The notes under the pieces are model-generated. The model saw only the letters and a program-made list of their open reading frames with translations. It was not told the DNA's origin and made no database searches. Shown piece by piece: positions 53,076 through 63,936 of a stretch of DNA of 64,000 nucleotides; the first letter of the stretch is position 1, and each line of letters opens with the position of its first letter. Made by a program: the position numbers and the translations under genes. This DNA is from Eutypa lata (lineage: Eukaryota > Ascomycota > Sordariomycetes > Xylariales > Diatrypaceae), in contig JAKULF010000006.1 in NCBI GenBank assembly GCA_022661535.1, forward strand, positions 3,777,001 through 3,841,000, in the 5' to 3' direction.

Positions 53076-54108
53076 GATGACTGTCGTAAAATCGGTAGTC
53101 GTAGTCTAGTATATGTCGCGTACTCTAGTCGCATCCGCGGATGTATGGGTAAAATGGATATTCTATGTTGCTATCTATCAAAAAATGACGAAGAGACAAC
53201 TCTCTCTCCCTCTCTAGTCGTCGTTTCAACCCGCCCCTATTCAAGGTAGGCGGGTGCCCCGTCGTCGCTCAGCGTCGGTTCGAAGTTCGCAAAGATAATC
53301 TCGAATGAATGGATGTGCAGTTGGTGCAATCATCTGGCACTGGAAGAAAAACGAAGAAGAAAAATGGCCGTGGTTTCGTTGCTGATGCATTTGCAGTCAG
53401 GAAAATAATTCCGTAAAAACTGTCGTATTGTTTCTGTTTTCAAGTCTGTAAGTTTGGGGGAGGGTTTGTTCACCAGAAGGTGGATGAAGTAAGAAAGAAG
53501 AAAAAATCAAGATCACAAGGCAGCGCACAAGAAATGCTGATAAAAACTAAAAACCACCATGTGCTCAACTTGTCCGAGAACAGTTACATCGGTACGTACC
53601 TACTTACCTTCCTAATGTCCCCAGGCCCCAGGGGGAAGTTGGCAGGCTCCCACTGGCACCCAGACACAGATTACTGGAACTGCTAAAGAAACTAAAATTT
53701 TCCAAGCTTGCATCAAATGAGGAGTTGCAGTCTTTGCTTTTGTGCATAATCTATTATAATCCGCATAATCTATTAATCAACCGAAGTATTTTTAGGAGAA
53801 CAATGAGTATTACGCAATAAATCCAATGTCTAACTATGTACCTACTGTATGTATGTATGCATTCTCTAATTAATACTGGGCTAATCTGACTTGCTTGAAC
53901 CAGATCATGCCATGTCTGCATGTCAAACCCCCGTGCCCAACCGCGCATTGCGGATGTAACCCAACCAGATGTACCTGCCTCCTTAGAGCCGATGTAAAGT
54001 ACTTCCTATTTGGGTTCAAAAGAGCGCATGGGCCCAATCACTGGCTTAAAATTATTTATACGAGAATGCTAGTTAGTGGGTAACAAAACTTTTAATCCTG
54101 CCTTATGC
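53076..54108. other. kinase promoter region and spacer
   Basis: The first few hundred bases carry pyrimidine-rich tracts (CTCTCTCTCCCTCTC at about 53201) fitting a leader or core promoter of the minus-strand kinase. No other gene is recognised before the TIR element at 54111. Confidence 0.45.
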
Positions 54109-54110
54109 TA

Positions 54111-55013
54111 GTCCCCCCGACCCACTTCCTGAATCCACCCACTTCGTGAATTTCTTTAATATATTATATAAAAAATTAAAAATAAATAAATTTTAAACGA
54201 TTATTTTATATAAAAATATTACATAATATAATTTATATAACTTATATATAATATATTTTAAAAAGCTTTATTTTATATTTTATATTTTATATTTTTAATA
54301 TTAAAAAATAAATATTAAAGAATTTATAATTTATTAATTACGTAATATTTTTAATTTTTTAATTCTTAATTATTTATATAAATATTTAAAATAAAATAAA
54401 AAATTATTATTTTATAATTATGTAATTTATTTAATTTTAAATTTAATATAAATTATTTTTATATATAAATATTTTATATATAAAATTATATTATATTAAT
54501 TATAAAATAAAATAAAATATATATTAAAAATGACTTTTTATATTATTATATAAAATATAATTTTATATATATAATAATTAAAAATAATTTAAAAAATAAT
54601 TTATTTAATTTAATATATTTAATATAAATAAAATTATTAAATTTTTTTTAATAATTATTATAAATTTATATTAAATGATATATATATATAATTTATATTT
54701 ATATATAATGTTAAATATAAAGTTTAATATAATATAATAATATATTAATATATTATAATATATATATTTTATTTTAATTATTTAAAATATAATAACAGAA
54801 TTTTAACTTTAAAATTTAATATTATGTATTTAAAGTGGGTCTATACACTTAAAGCTTTTATATAATATATTTTATATTTCAATACGTATTATAATGCAGT
54901 ATCTAGCCTTGTAGCTATTTTATTTATTTTATTATATAATGTTAAAGTTAAGTGTATTTTGGTGTAAAAGTAATTCAAGAAGTGGGTGGATTCAGGAAGT
55001 GGGTTGGGGGGAC
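54111..55013. mobile_element. TIR element 1: 903 bp, GC-rich 42-bp inverted ends, AT-only core, TA duplication
   Basis: The left end begins GTCCCCCCGACCCACTTCCT and the reverse complement of the right end begins GTCCCCCCAACCCACTTCCT. Over 42 bp the two differ at only two positions. TA dinucleotides flank both sides (54109-54110, 55014-55015), fitting Tc1/mariner or pogo/Fot1-type insertion. The core of about 800 bp is nearly pure A+T with no open frame. It is a non-autonomous element or a RIP-mutated relic; no transposase is recognisable. Confidence 0.88.
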
Positions 55014-55157
55014 TATTTTAGCACGGAATTGGGTGTTCTCGTATGACGATGAAGAAACTTTGATCATTAACATTAACAGCTGAGGAGCCTATACATTATA
55101 TACCTGACATGCGGACGAAATAGTCAAGCCAGTTAGTTCGCTTTCCGCCACCCGATT

Positions 55158-56422
55158 TTAAACCGATGCATCAGGAAATTGATCTGTCAATGGGCGGTCC
55201 TCCAGCAAAGCGCCGGCATTCATCCGAACGCTCAACCGCACGTTCGGCGTTTTGGCAGTCTCTGCATAGCCGTCGCCGTGGTCCGAGATGTCGCTCTCCG
55301 CCTTCCTCGGCCCCACCGGGAGGTGATTATGGAACAAGGCGGGCTGCAGGGAGAGGCAGTCGTGGTACCCTCGGCTGCCGCCCCCTTCGCAGAACTGCGC
55401 CAGGAGCAGATCGAACCCTCGGTCGAAGGTCTTGAGACCGACCTCGTAGAGCAGCTGCCGCGCCGTCTTCTGCGTCACGGCGTACCCGAGCGAGCAGAGC
55501 GGCTCCTGCGCGTGGTGCACCACCCGCGTGTGGTCGGGATACTGCTCTTTCAGCAGGTCTGGCTTCGTCCACGTGGTGAGATGCCGCTTCTCCGCTACCG
55601 TTTCGTCGTTCAGCTGGACGACGCGACCCTTGGGTATTGTCTTGCCGTCTTCGTGGGGAAATGTCAATCCGCACTGCCCTAGCCACAGAAGCGCCCAGTT
55701 ATCTCCGTATGGAGAGGTCCTCGGAGGTTGGGTAGGGGGTATCTCTGTGAAAAGTATATCGAGCGATAACCGATCAATATCGGAACCCCCTTCTGAGGGG
55801 TGAGGATACGTCACGTCGGCATATGAATAGTCGCTTTCTCTTAGTAGCGGCTGGGTGAGGGCTCGCGAAGAAACAGCGAAGTTCCGTAATTGATCCTTGA
55901 TCCGTACATCCCAATCTACGTCATCTTCCAGTATTAACGCTGAAGTCAAATTGCGCTTGACAATCTCCTGGATTGCGTTCATGTGTCCGCGCCACGACCC
56001 GATTGATGAATCCCCCATGCGGTTCTGGCCCGGCCCGGAAGGGATCGCCTTATCTGGCACATCTTGGCCCTGCAAGCCGTCGATGAACTCTACCTCGATC
56101 CCGCTTAGGGCTGCTGATAACGTGATGGCATCGCGCCTATCTGTGCGCGAGGGCAGGCTCACGACGAATATTTTCTCAAACTATAAGGTCATTAGAACCA
56201 GCGAAGCGTCCTTTCAAGCGCTCGAAGGCTTACCCCAAAAGTGCTATTGTAGATATCATTGCGCAGCCTGGACTCCTCAACGTCATTCCCTAGAAATGTC
56301 GAGGTGTGGCCGCTACTTGTAAGGATAATACAGAGCACTACAAACACGCTGATAGCACCTAGGATAGGTTTTGGGGGGTTGCGCAGAAGCATTGGGGAAA
56401 TAATATCGACAGGTAGAAACAA
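55158..56422 (-). CDS. type II membrane GT25-like glycosyltransferase, about 403 aa
   Basis: Two exons (56422-56234 and 56180-55158) join in phase across a 53-nt GTAAGC intron. The N-terminus has a short cytosolic part and a signal anchor (ILGAISVFVVLCIILTSS). A second Met ten codons in (56392) is an equally plausible start. Lumenal FEKIFVVSLPSRTDRRD is the hallmark opening of glycosyltransferase family 25 (LPS-type galactosyltransferase/Colgalt fold). ALILEDDVDWDVRIKDQL (EDD about residues 148-150) supplies the acidic metal/sugar-nucleotide motif. CSLGYAVTQKTARQLLYEVG and FDLLLAQFCEGG match the later conserved block. It probably adds sugars to secretory-pathway substrates in the Golgi; donor and acceptor are unknown. 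Its 3' end lies only about 140 bp from TIR element 1, but the frame is complete. Confidence 0.92.
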
Positions 56423-57024
56423 AAATGATCAACGCCAAAAGTTATTATTTTCATAATGAGAGAATGATGAAAGAAATCGATGCAGATACTCCTGGTGCCA
56501 GCTCAGTTATTTTAAGTCTTCGCGAGCCGTAGAGGGCGCCAGATTGGGGGGGGCGCTTATTTTCTGGCGGTTTGATGATTGATTGGTTGGTCGGGTTGGT
56601 TTGTTGGTTCCTGCGGGCCGCACCAAAGACTCATTTACCACAACGCCGGGTCATATGGGCAGTCATGATTGGCCACCTCACAATCCTGGCCTCCTCCTTC
56701 GTGTCAGACCATAACCAACTGAGTCTTCGCTGCGATATTGTATTGTCCCGTGGAATGCCGGCCCGGCTGTCTGAAAGAGGTTATCGGGCCGGGTGACTGT
56801 ATTGAGTTTTCAAGACCACTGGTTAGTAAGCGAGATCTAGGGTGAGGTTGTCCAGACTGGGATCATCGTCAGGCTAGCAGGAGGGTGCTACCAACAACAT
56901 ATAGAACCATGCCTAGGATTCATGTTAATATATGATACATTGCTCGCCCCTAAATCCTGTCTCTTCGCTGTCTCTTCCATTCACCCGCTGTCTCTACAAA
57001 CTTACACGTGTAATCTCTACATAA
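56423..57024. promoter_or_regulatory. divergent promoter region
   Basis: The interval separates the minus-strand glycosyltransferase from a plus-strand surface protein and should contain both promoters. A TTGGTTGGTCGGGTTGGTTT low-complexity stretch lies at about 56584-56604. No gene is recognised. Confidence 0.4.
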
Positions 57025-57934
57025 ATGCTAAAAACCGTCACAATGAAGCCCATCCATTTAGTCGTGTTGACAGTGGTACAGATGGTTTCCACCGAGTCTG
57101 TGGGGAGTTTCTTCAACCCTCCCCAAATGCCCCATGATGTCGAGGTGCTCTTCTCGTCCAACCCAATCTATCGTGCCGGCGAGGTCATATCTGTGGAATG
57201 GACGACAACATACTCGGAATATACCATTGCCCTATGGCAGCAGGACTTGATACAGGATGGGGCTGTTCTAGGGCCGATTGTTTTCGGTACGTCGTCGCCA
57301 GACATTTGGCTATACCGCTTGATCCTGGGGAAAGAGGGATCTAATTTGAATATGCGTTACAGAGGCAAATCCGCCAGCTAAACCCGATTTCTTATGGACC
57401 GTCCAGACTTATAGCCTCAACTTGGCAGATTCGAATGTCTTCTTCCTATGGTTGCATTCTGGAGAATCATCCGAACAAGGAGACAAGCGGAATGTCACCA
57501 TGGCAACTCATTATTTCAACATCACAGACGAACCCATCCCGAGTACTTCGAGCAGCACGACTAGCTCGACGTCCACGACAGCAGCGGTATCCACACTGCA
57601 AAACACCGATACAAATAATACAGTTCCTGGCCAAGGCCACCAGAGTCTCTCTACCGGCGCCATAGAAGGAATCGCAGTGGGCGCGACCCTCGGCGGTGTG
57701 CTTGGGATAGCATGCGTCGTGATCCTCTGGATGCGGCGCTCACGACAACGGAAAGAGGATGACGGTGTTCCTGTAGGGCAATCGGGGGGATCAATGCCAC
57801 ATTCTGATAGCGATAACAGCAAGTACCAGGATACGACCGCGGAGTTGATGCCGCAATGGACACAACGACATCCAGTCGAATTATTTAACGATCCTACCCC
57901 TAGTCATCGACAGGGGCCGGTTGAGCTTGGATGA
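57025..57934 (+). CDS. single-pass cell-surface protein with Ser/Thr-rich stalk (277 aa)
   Basis: Exons 57025-57286 and 57363-57934 join in phase across a 76-nt GTACGT...TTACAG intron. The hydrophobic start IHLVVLTVVQMV is a signal peptide; an internal Met at 57043 gives a tighter one. The ectodomain (VEVLFSSNPIYRAGEVISVE, YTIALWQQDL, FLWTVQTYSL, FFLWLHSG) resembles the small beta-sandwich ectodomains of fungal surface proteins. A Ser/Thr stalk (SSSTTSSTSTTAAVST) and a TM helix (GIAVGATLGGVLGIACVVIL) with a basic RRSRQRK stop-transfer follow. The cytosolic tail is short and acidic or Pro-rich. The architecture recalls WSC/Mid2-like wall sensors, but no WSC cysteines are present. Function is unknown; sensing or adhesion is an inference. 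Confidence 0.85.
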
Positions 57935-58437
57935 TGATATTTAGAATTAAAGATAAAACATAGAGTCAGATATATAGTATCAATGCTAGCTATAGCCAGA
58001 CCCCTTGCACCGTACCTAAAGATACCGTGGAGAATATGACATCTGGAGCAAGAGACTAGATCGGGGAGATGTGCAGCAGCACCACGTATCTTTAATAATT
58101 CATAAGGTTTCAGCCTGTCTTAAATTTAGCAGGAATACCACTACGTATTGACCTTTATTTAGAGATATAGGCTCATGAGTAACGATATTCGTACAGAACC
58201 CCTAGGTTATATTTATTGTATTCCCACTATACAGGTACCGCCCACCTAAGTATTATACTTATTTACCTATATATTTCACTACCACCCCCTTTCATATGGG
58301 TTTCTCTGCAAGTGCCACTATCGGGTTCTCTAGTCACTAGCTGTCTTTTAAAACCACCTTCAGGTAGGATATATATTCTCCCATACTTCCTCTTATTTAT
58401 TCTCGGTGTAGATCGTTGCCCGCCTGAGCGCAATTGA
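57935..58437. other. convergent intergenic spacer
   Basis: It lies between the 3' ends of the surface protein (plus) and the PD-(D/E)XK-like gene (minus). Moderately AT-rich, it should contain both polyadenylation regions. No gene is recognised. Confidence 0.45.
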
Positions 58438-59951
58438 TCATATTGAGAGACCGCTACTAGGAAGTGCAGCTCTGCCATCTCCTGGCTCAGGGACAGGGTA
58501 TTCGTCGCTGTCATCTAACAGGTCACCCCCTATCTCTTCGGTCCCCATTTCTTTACCTCCTGATATCTTCCTGTCTTCTGTCTCATAATATTTCAAATTC
58601 CCATTCTTTGTTGACATTGCGTTTGCGGTGTCAATAGCTTCTATTCGGTCATTCAAGGCCTTCTCTCTTAGATTTCGAAATGCAGATATTCCTCGCGTAA
58701 ATGTGTCCAGGTCAATGTGCAACGGATATTGTGCGATGTATGTTATCCAGTACTCTGGTCGGCCATCGAGTGATTCTGGACATGGGGGTGTGAGATGATG
58801 AGCAAACAGCGATAAGGCTCTCGCGTGATACGTCGCGCTGAACGTATATGCTTTGTTATCATCGCGTGGTTTTTCTAATCCATAGTTGCGCAAGTAATGT
58901 ACTAGGACATTACATTAGTGTATCATCTTTCTCAAAGTTTAGAGTATAGAGTGATACTTACTAGCACGGGCTCCGTATGCACCATCAAGGAGAACTTGTC
59001 GCTCTGTCACCCTGTGATCAGCAGACGGGCTTTCCCCTTCGAAGAAGAAATTAGGGACTATGGGAACGCTGCTGCCACGTGTTGTGGGTATGATATATCT
59101 GTTAAGCTCGCTCCGTACTCTCCCATTCACAGCAAGGGAATCAACGCCATCCCACAGGTCCGGCATTGGTTTGACCGTCAGCTCATTCGTCATGGAGCTG
59201 AGGTTTGTAAACGAGGAGCCGCGATTGTCACAAAAGTTCTCGTTTGCATTCATCCCTTCTATAATCTGGAAGATCTTCTGAGTGGTCTTCGGGTTGGTTA
59301 ACGCCTCATATGAGAGTATCTGGAGCCTTGTAAATTCCTGTTCCGTGAAGTTATGGGCTTCTACCGAAGGTCTTGGTCTTGCCACTAGCTTACGAATCTC
59401 CGCTAGGTTTTCCGGCTCGCGGATGATTCTCCCTTGGGCGAGAGGACGGACTCTATTGGAAATCCCATAGTCTGCTAGAATTTGCTCAAAGTTGGCATCA
59501 TACGCAGACGATCCCTTCGAAGTTGTTTTTGAAGTAGCCTCCTGTGACGATGTCTGTTCTGATTTAGTCATTGGAGTGTCTGATGTGATAACAGATCCGC
59601 TTGTTGGCTCTAGCCACTATAGAAAGATGTAAGCTTCTACCACCGCATATATGGAGTGTCAATAAAGCTTACTCCTCGGAGGTCAGTGAGGTCTGGGCCC
59701 CCTTGTCTCGCGAAACGTGCAAGGGTGGACAGCTGCTGATGATTGGCTAGTCGATTTCTAACAGGCCTTAATAATCTATTTCTACGATTAAATTCGCGTA
59801 GCGCTCGTGCAGTAAGCCTGACCTTTTTCAAGCTATCGTAGAATTCTGGTGGGAAATTTCTCATGCTGTTGTAACGCCGTGTTGTTCTTTTAGAATGTTC
59901 ATCTTCGTACATAACGTGCCTATATCCGATATGCGGCCGTTTTTTCAACAA
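58438..59951 (-). CDS. fungal PD-(D/E)XK nuclease-like protein with altered active site (465 aa)
   Basis: Exons 59951-59673, 59616-58962 and 58901-58438 join in phase across introns of 56 and 60 nt (GTAAGC, GTAAGT donors). The first about 110 residues are basic (RRYNSMRNF, REFNRRNRLLRPVRNRL). The core has PDLWDG (about 245-250), the ELNRYIIPTT stretch, PNFFFEGES (about 281-289), RQVLLDGAYGARAIHYLRNY and NKAYTFSATYHARALSLFAH. That order matches a widespread fungal family whose core reads PNFFLEAKGPDGS and is taken to be a PD-(D/E)XK endonuclease-like fold. Here the expected catalytic Lys of E-x-K is Glu (EGE). From memory of the family this looks like loss of catalysis, so it may be a binding or inactive copy. 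The tail is acidic (DLLDDSDEYPVPEPG). Most homologues are uncharacterised and occur in accessory regions. Confidence 0.75.
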
Positions 59952-60412
59952 GATCGTTTAGTCAATACGTATATTATTGGTATGGGCTTCAACCAACTTT
60001 CAAAACAAAAGTATTACGGCTGGGACCAACTCCGTGTTTGTCGAGTAAGATCTAATCCCCCATTAAACATGCATAACAATGTCGTTGTGGTGGGAATTCG
60101 ATTTGCTATAGTATACGACGGAAATATATAAAATCAAATGTGATTCATGAAAATGGAGAAATAGTACAGAGAGTTGTCGTCTTCAAAGAAACAAAGAATA
60201 TTCTCATTGTAAAGTCGAACTTGTTTTAAGGATTCTTTGCCTACAAATATACAAGGATCTTTGTATAGAAAAGATGTTTTACATTATGTCATACCTTACG
60301 AGATTTCAAGAAGTCGAAAAAGTTTCGCAGTTAGTCTTTTTCTTTCTTTTTTTCTTTTTTCTTTTTGAATTATTTTTCTCATTTCACTTCAACAACTAAT
60401 TCAACGTGATAT
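59952..60412. other. promoter region of the PD-(D/E)XK-like gene
   Basis: No gene is supported; a plus-strand frame at 59895-60131 has no recognisable family. A T/C-rich run TTTTTCTTTCTTTTTTTCTT lies at about 60338-60357. Confidence 0.4.
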
Positions 60413-60414
60413 TA

Positions 60415-61254
60415 AGGTGAACCCCCCTTCAACGAGCCGCCCCCACAACGGTCCATCATTTCCCCATACAAATCATCAAAAACACTACCTTTTCCACTTA
60501 CATTTAAAATTCCAATTTAAATCGTAAAATTATAAAGGTTTCGAACTAATTATTAAATTTAATAATAAATTATATCAAAATAAAGGTTAAAAAATTAAAA
60601 AATTTCTTTTATATAAAAATTTAAAAATAAAAACAAATGTATAATTTTATACCTTAAATTCGACTTTTTTAATTTTTTAAATAACTTTACGAATATTATA
60701 TTTATGAAAATAAAATATTAAATCTTTATATATAACATAAAAAGGTATATATAAGTATTTAAAGATTATTAAAAAGTATTTTATTAAGTTTTAAATTAAA
60801 TAAAAAGTTAAAAGTTTTAAAATCTTTAAAGTTTTATTTTTAAAAAATAACGTTATTTTATTATAATTAAATTAATTCATTATAATTTACAATTTTTATT
60901 TCTTTATATTATGCATTTAAAATTAAAAGTTCCATATTATAAAGGTTTTTATTTTTACGATTTATTTTAAAAAAGTTATTAAGATATTAATACATTAATA
61001 ATATTATATATAATTTGTATATAAAGTTATTAAGCATATAATATTTCATTTAAACCGTTAATTTAATAAGATTAAATTTATTTTCATTACTTAAAATTTA
61101 TTTTATAATTTAATATTTAAATAAAGTTATTAAATCTTAATTTTATTATGTTATACGTATTTTTATTAATTAGTTATATATATACGATTTTAATGATTTT
61201 ATATGGGAAATAGTGGACCGTTGTGGGGGCGGCTCGTTGAAGGGGGGTTCACCT
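60415..61254. mobile_element. TIR element 2: 840 bp, 41-bp perfect GC-rich inverted ends, AT-rich core, TA duplication
   Basis: Both ends begin AGGTGAACCCCCCTTCAACG and are identical for 41 bp, then remain similar (ATTTCCC...) for about 15 bp more. TA flanks both sides (60413-60414 and 61255-61256). The core of about 740 bp is AT-rich with no open frame. The sequence is unrelated to TIR element 1, although size, end composition and target duplication are alike. A Tc1/mariner-superfamily non-autonomous element is the likely class. Confidence 0.9.
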
Positions 61255-61343
61255 TATATCCATAGCTGACCTTCCTTTTGGGGCATTCTAATAACCTATT
61301 CATGTAGAACTATTCAGTCATTGGACAGCTAAATATGGTCTTG

Positions 61344-62972
61344 TTATTCGTGTTGTAGCCGCATGGATTCTCTAGCAAGAATACCCCAATCAGCATCCAA
61401 GTCCATTTCCCGCAATTCGTCTGTTGTCAATAGAGACATATCCTGACCTCGTCTCCGTTTGTTGTGACCATACATGGTTTTGTGGCCCCTGAGCTCTAAA
61501 GGTCCCAAGTCTGACATTGTAGGGCGAGATTCAGACGATGACATTATATCGTGGTTCATATGTTTTAGAAGACCATTCAGTGTCTCCGAAAGCCGGTATC
61601 CAGACTCTCCGTGGAATGAAGGCGGCCACCATCGTGCATATACCTTAAGATGAGGTTCGCGCATCTCAAAGCAATTCGTTACGCTCTTCAACGTGTGCCA
61701 GCAGAGCCAGCAAGGTGCCTTGTTACATCCTATATAGTTGAAAACTTTATGAATGTTTAGATGGGCGTTGCTGAGGAACCTTTGTAGCAGTTGCATTTCG
61801 CAATGCACTGCGCAGTCGACATAATCATATTTAAGGTCTTTGAGCTCATCCCATTTCTTCTTGAAGCTGGAAATATCCACACGATTTCTGACGATGTTAG
61901 GAAGAAATTGGATATTGATCACACAGCCATGGTTGCGTTTCTTGAACTCGTAGAAAGAAGATACCGCCTCTGCATACGACGCCAAGCGGACTAATAATTT
62001 GAGGAAGGTATCTCGATGCGTTGGGTCGATAGGTCATTGTTTAACAAGCATTTCAGCCAAGTTCCCATGATGGTGCAAGACCCGATAAGAGCTCGTAATC
62101 ATGATGTGGAGTTCCCTTAAGATTGCTGACTTCTCATGCTCCGTCAAACCTTTCTTAGTTTCCACGTACTGCCGCGAATGCTGTTTAAATTGGAAGATCT
62201 TTGCCTCGGCGTTTAGTCCTTTGTTCCTCATCCTTTTCAATATCTCCGTCGCAGAAGATATCTTGTATAGTATGAGGGCGTCAACGAATGATAGCATGGC
62301 GGTTGCAGCTACAAATATTTCGGGCTGTGTATAATCAACCAACTGGGACGAAATTGACTCCATTTTCCCCTCAGAATGGAGGTTGTCTGCCAAAAATCCC
62401 CTCAGCACCAAAACAGTACTAGGAGGCGTAAAAGGGTCGCAAGGCTTGCAAGACGCTCTAACCAAATTGTTTATACCAACGGCATTATTTAGTAGGATAG
62501 ACACCCATAACTCATCGTCAAGTTGCAACAGGTCTATGTCTATGCTGGGCGCCACAAAAGGAGGATCGGGTCCATAGAACCATAGGTCGTTCAATGTACA
62601 TGACCATTGCTCGAACGTATCTTTAAGGGCTTGCAGGCGATCATAATCCCCATTATTCTTCGAAACATGTACCGTATAAATCCTCCGGGAGCTATCGCCA
62701 GACTGCTCAAGGGCGGAAGCAACTACGTCACTAGCTGCAGACTGGCTGAAGATGTATGCTATAGCGTCTAGAAACTTTCGAGATGAGTGCGTAGATGGAA
62801 GTGTAGTTTGCTCTTGAACTTCGTGGAGTGGTTCCAAGTTACTAATTGAATTATGCACCTTTTCCTGCTGTTGCTTAGCGTTTTCGAGGCGAAGCGCAGC
62901 TTCGTAGAAATTGGTTTTGTCTACCCCTTGGATAGGCCATTTAGACATCGACATTGACTGGCGTGGGCCCAT
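61344..62972 (-). pseudogene. OTT_1508-like nucleic-acid deaminase homologue with one in-frame TGA
   Basis: One continuous frame of 543 codons runs from ATG 62972 to the stop at 61344, broken only by TGA at 62034-62036 (codon 313) between NLAEMLVKQ and PIDPTHRDTFLKLL. No intron with matching phase removes it. The N-terminal 300 residues are helical and unrecognised. The C-terminal part has the deaminase zinc signature: AVHCEMQLL (His about 390, Glu about 392) and APCWLC (Cys about 421 and 424). The intervening NYIGCNKAPCWLC resembles the IGCSKxxCYLC block of the fungal OTT_1508-like deaminases. The zinc ligands and catalytic Glu are intact, so the break may be recent, a sequencing error or a read-through stop (UGA followed by C). 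Family members are predicted to deaminate bases in nucleic acids or nucleotides; none of this is shown here. It ends about 90 bp from TIR element 2. Confidence 0.75.
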
Positions 62973-63936
62973 GTTTTACTACTACAGTTAATGATAGTAG
63001 TAACTAAACTATTCCTAGATATAGCTGGAGTACCGCTGAGCTAACTTAGGAAATGAAGATATGTGAGTACAATCGAATATAATGCAGGTATCTAAGCTAT
63101 TCTCACACATCACATACTTATATAAAAAGCCCCTTCAAACCTCATCTTTCACACTGAGACTATGTTCTAGACTGATACTTTCCTGTGTTGAGAGTTGTCC
63201 ATGCTGCAATGGTTAGTGGCGTGACAACTCACCATCCCACATCACGGGACTATGATTCAGTATCGCACACAGTCGTGTGTGTTTGAGAGATTGCTGGGTT
63301 GGCGATATATGTTTTGCATACTACGTGGTGACTCCGGCGGTAAATAATGTTCCAATCTCATGTGCCACCTTGTTTCTTTTTTAGAATATTAGGTGAGGGC
63401 GGCTCCGAGTTTCGACGATGTCTAGCTAAGTAGTGGCAGCTGCTCGACGACCTGCTTCACGATACCTAGCTTCAACTACCATCTCTTAACCGCCACTACC
63501 ACTTAACTAGACATCGTCAAGCAAGCCGTCGAGCTGCTGCTGCCTCTAGGCAACGAAGCTCTTTCGAAGCCCGAACCGGCCCTAAAGAGCGGAGACTCGC
63601 CGCGTACAGCCTGTACGGTACAGGCAGCCAATTGGACATATTATACATCCTTGTATATCATAAAAATGAGGGCTTATGTGTTGATGCCCGACCGCCACAG
63701 CCCCATGTTAAGTTTTAACCACCTACCTGGGCCGGTCGGCTATTGGTGAGTCGGCTACAGTCATACGATGTACGGACGTGATACGCGGCCCCATACTTAT
63801 TGTATTACGACCGTTGTGGGGAAGTAGTTAACGCGGTGCGGAGAACGAGTGAATACAATCTACCACAGTTTTATAACTTCACTACCTTAGTCAAAGGCTC
63901 GCAATCCTCTTGATTCACAGCCGCAATTGATAAGGC
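62973..63936. other. intergenic interval with foldback sequence
   Basis: The first part should carry the promoter of the deaminase-like gene. From 63414 to about 63545 lies an imperfect foldback: GACGATGTCTAGCTAAGT at 63414-63431 recurs inverted at 63492-63518 with one mismatch and a 3-nt indel. A second word GCTCGACGACCTGCTT also has an inverted partner. No gene is recognised. Confidence 0.5.
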
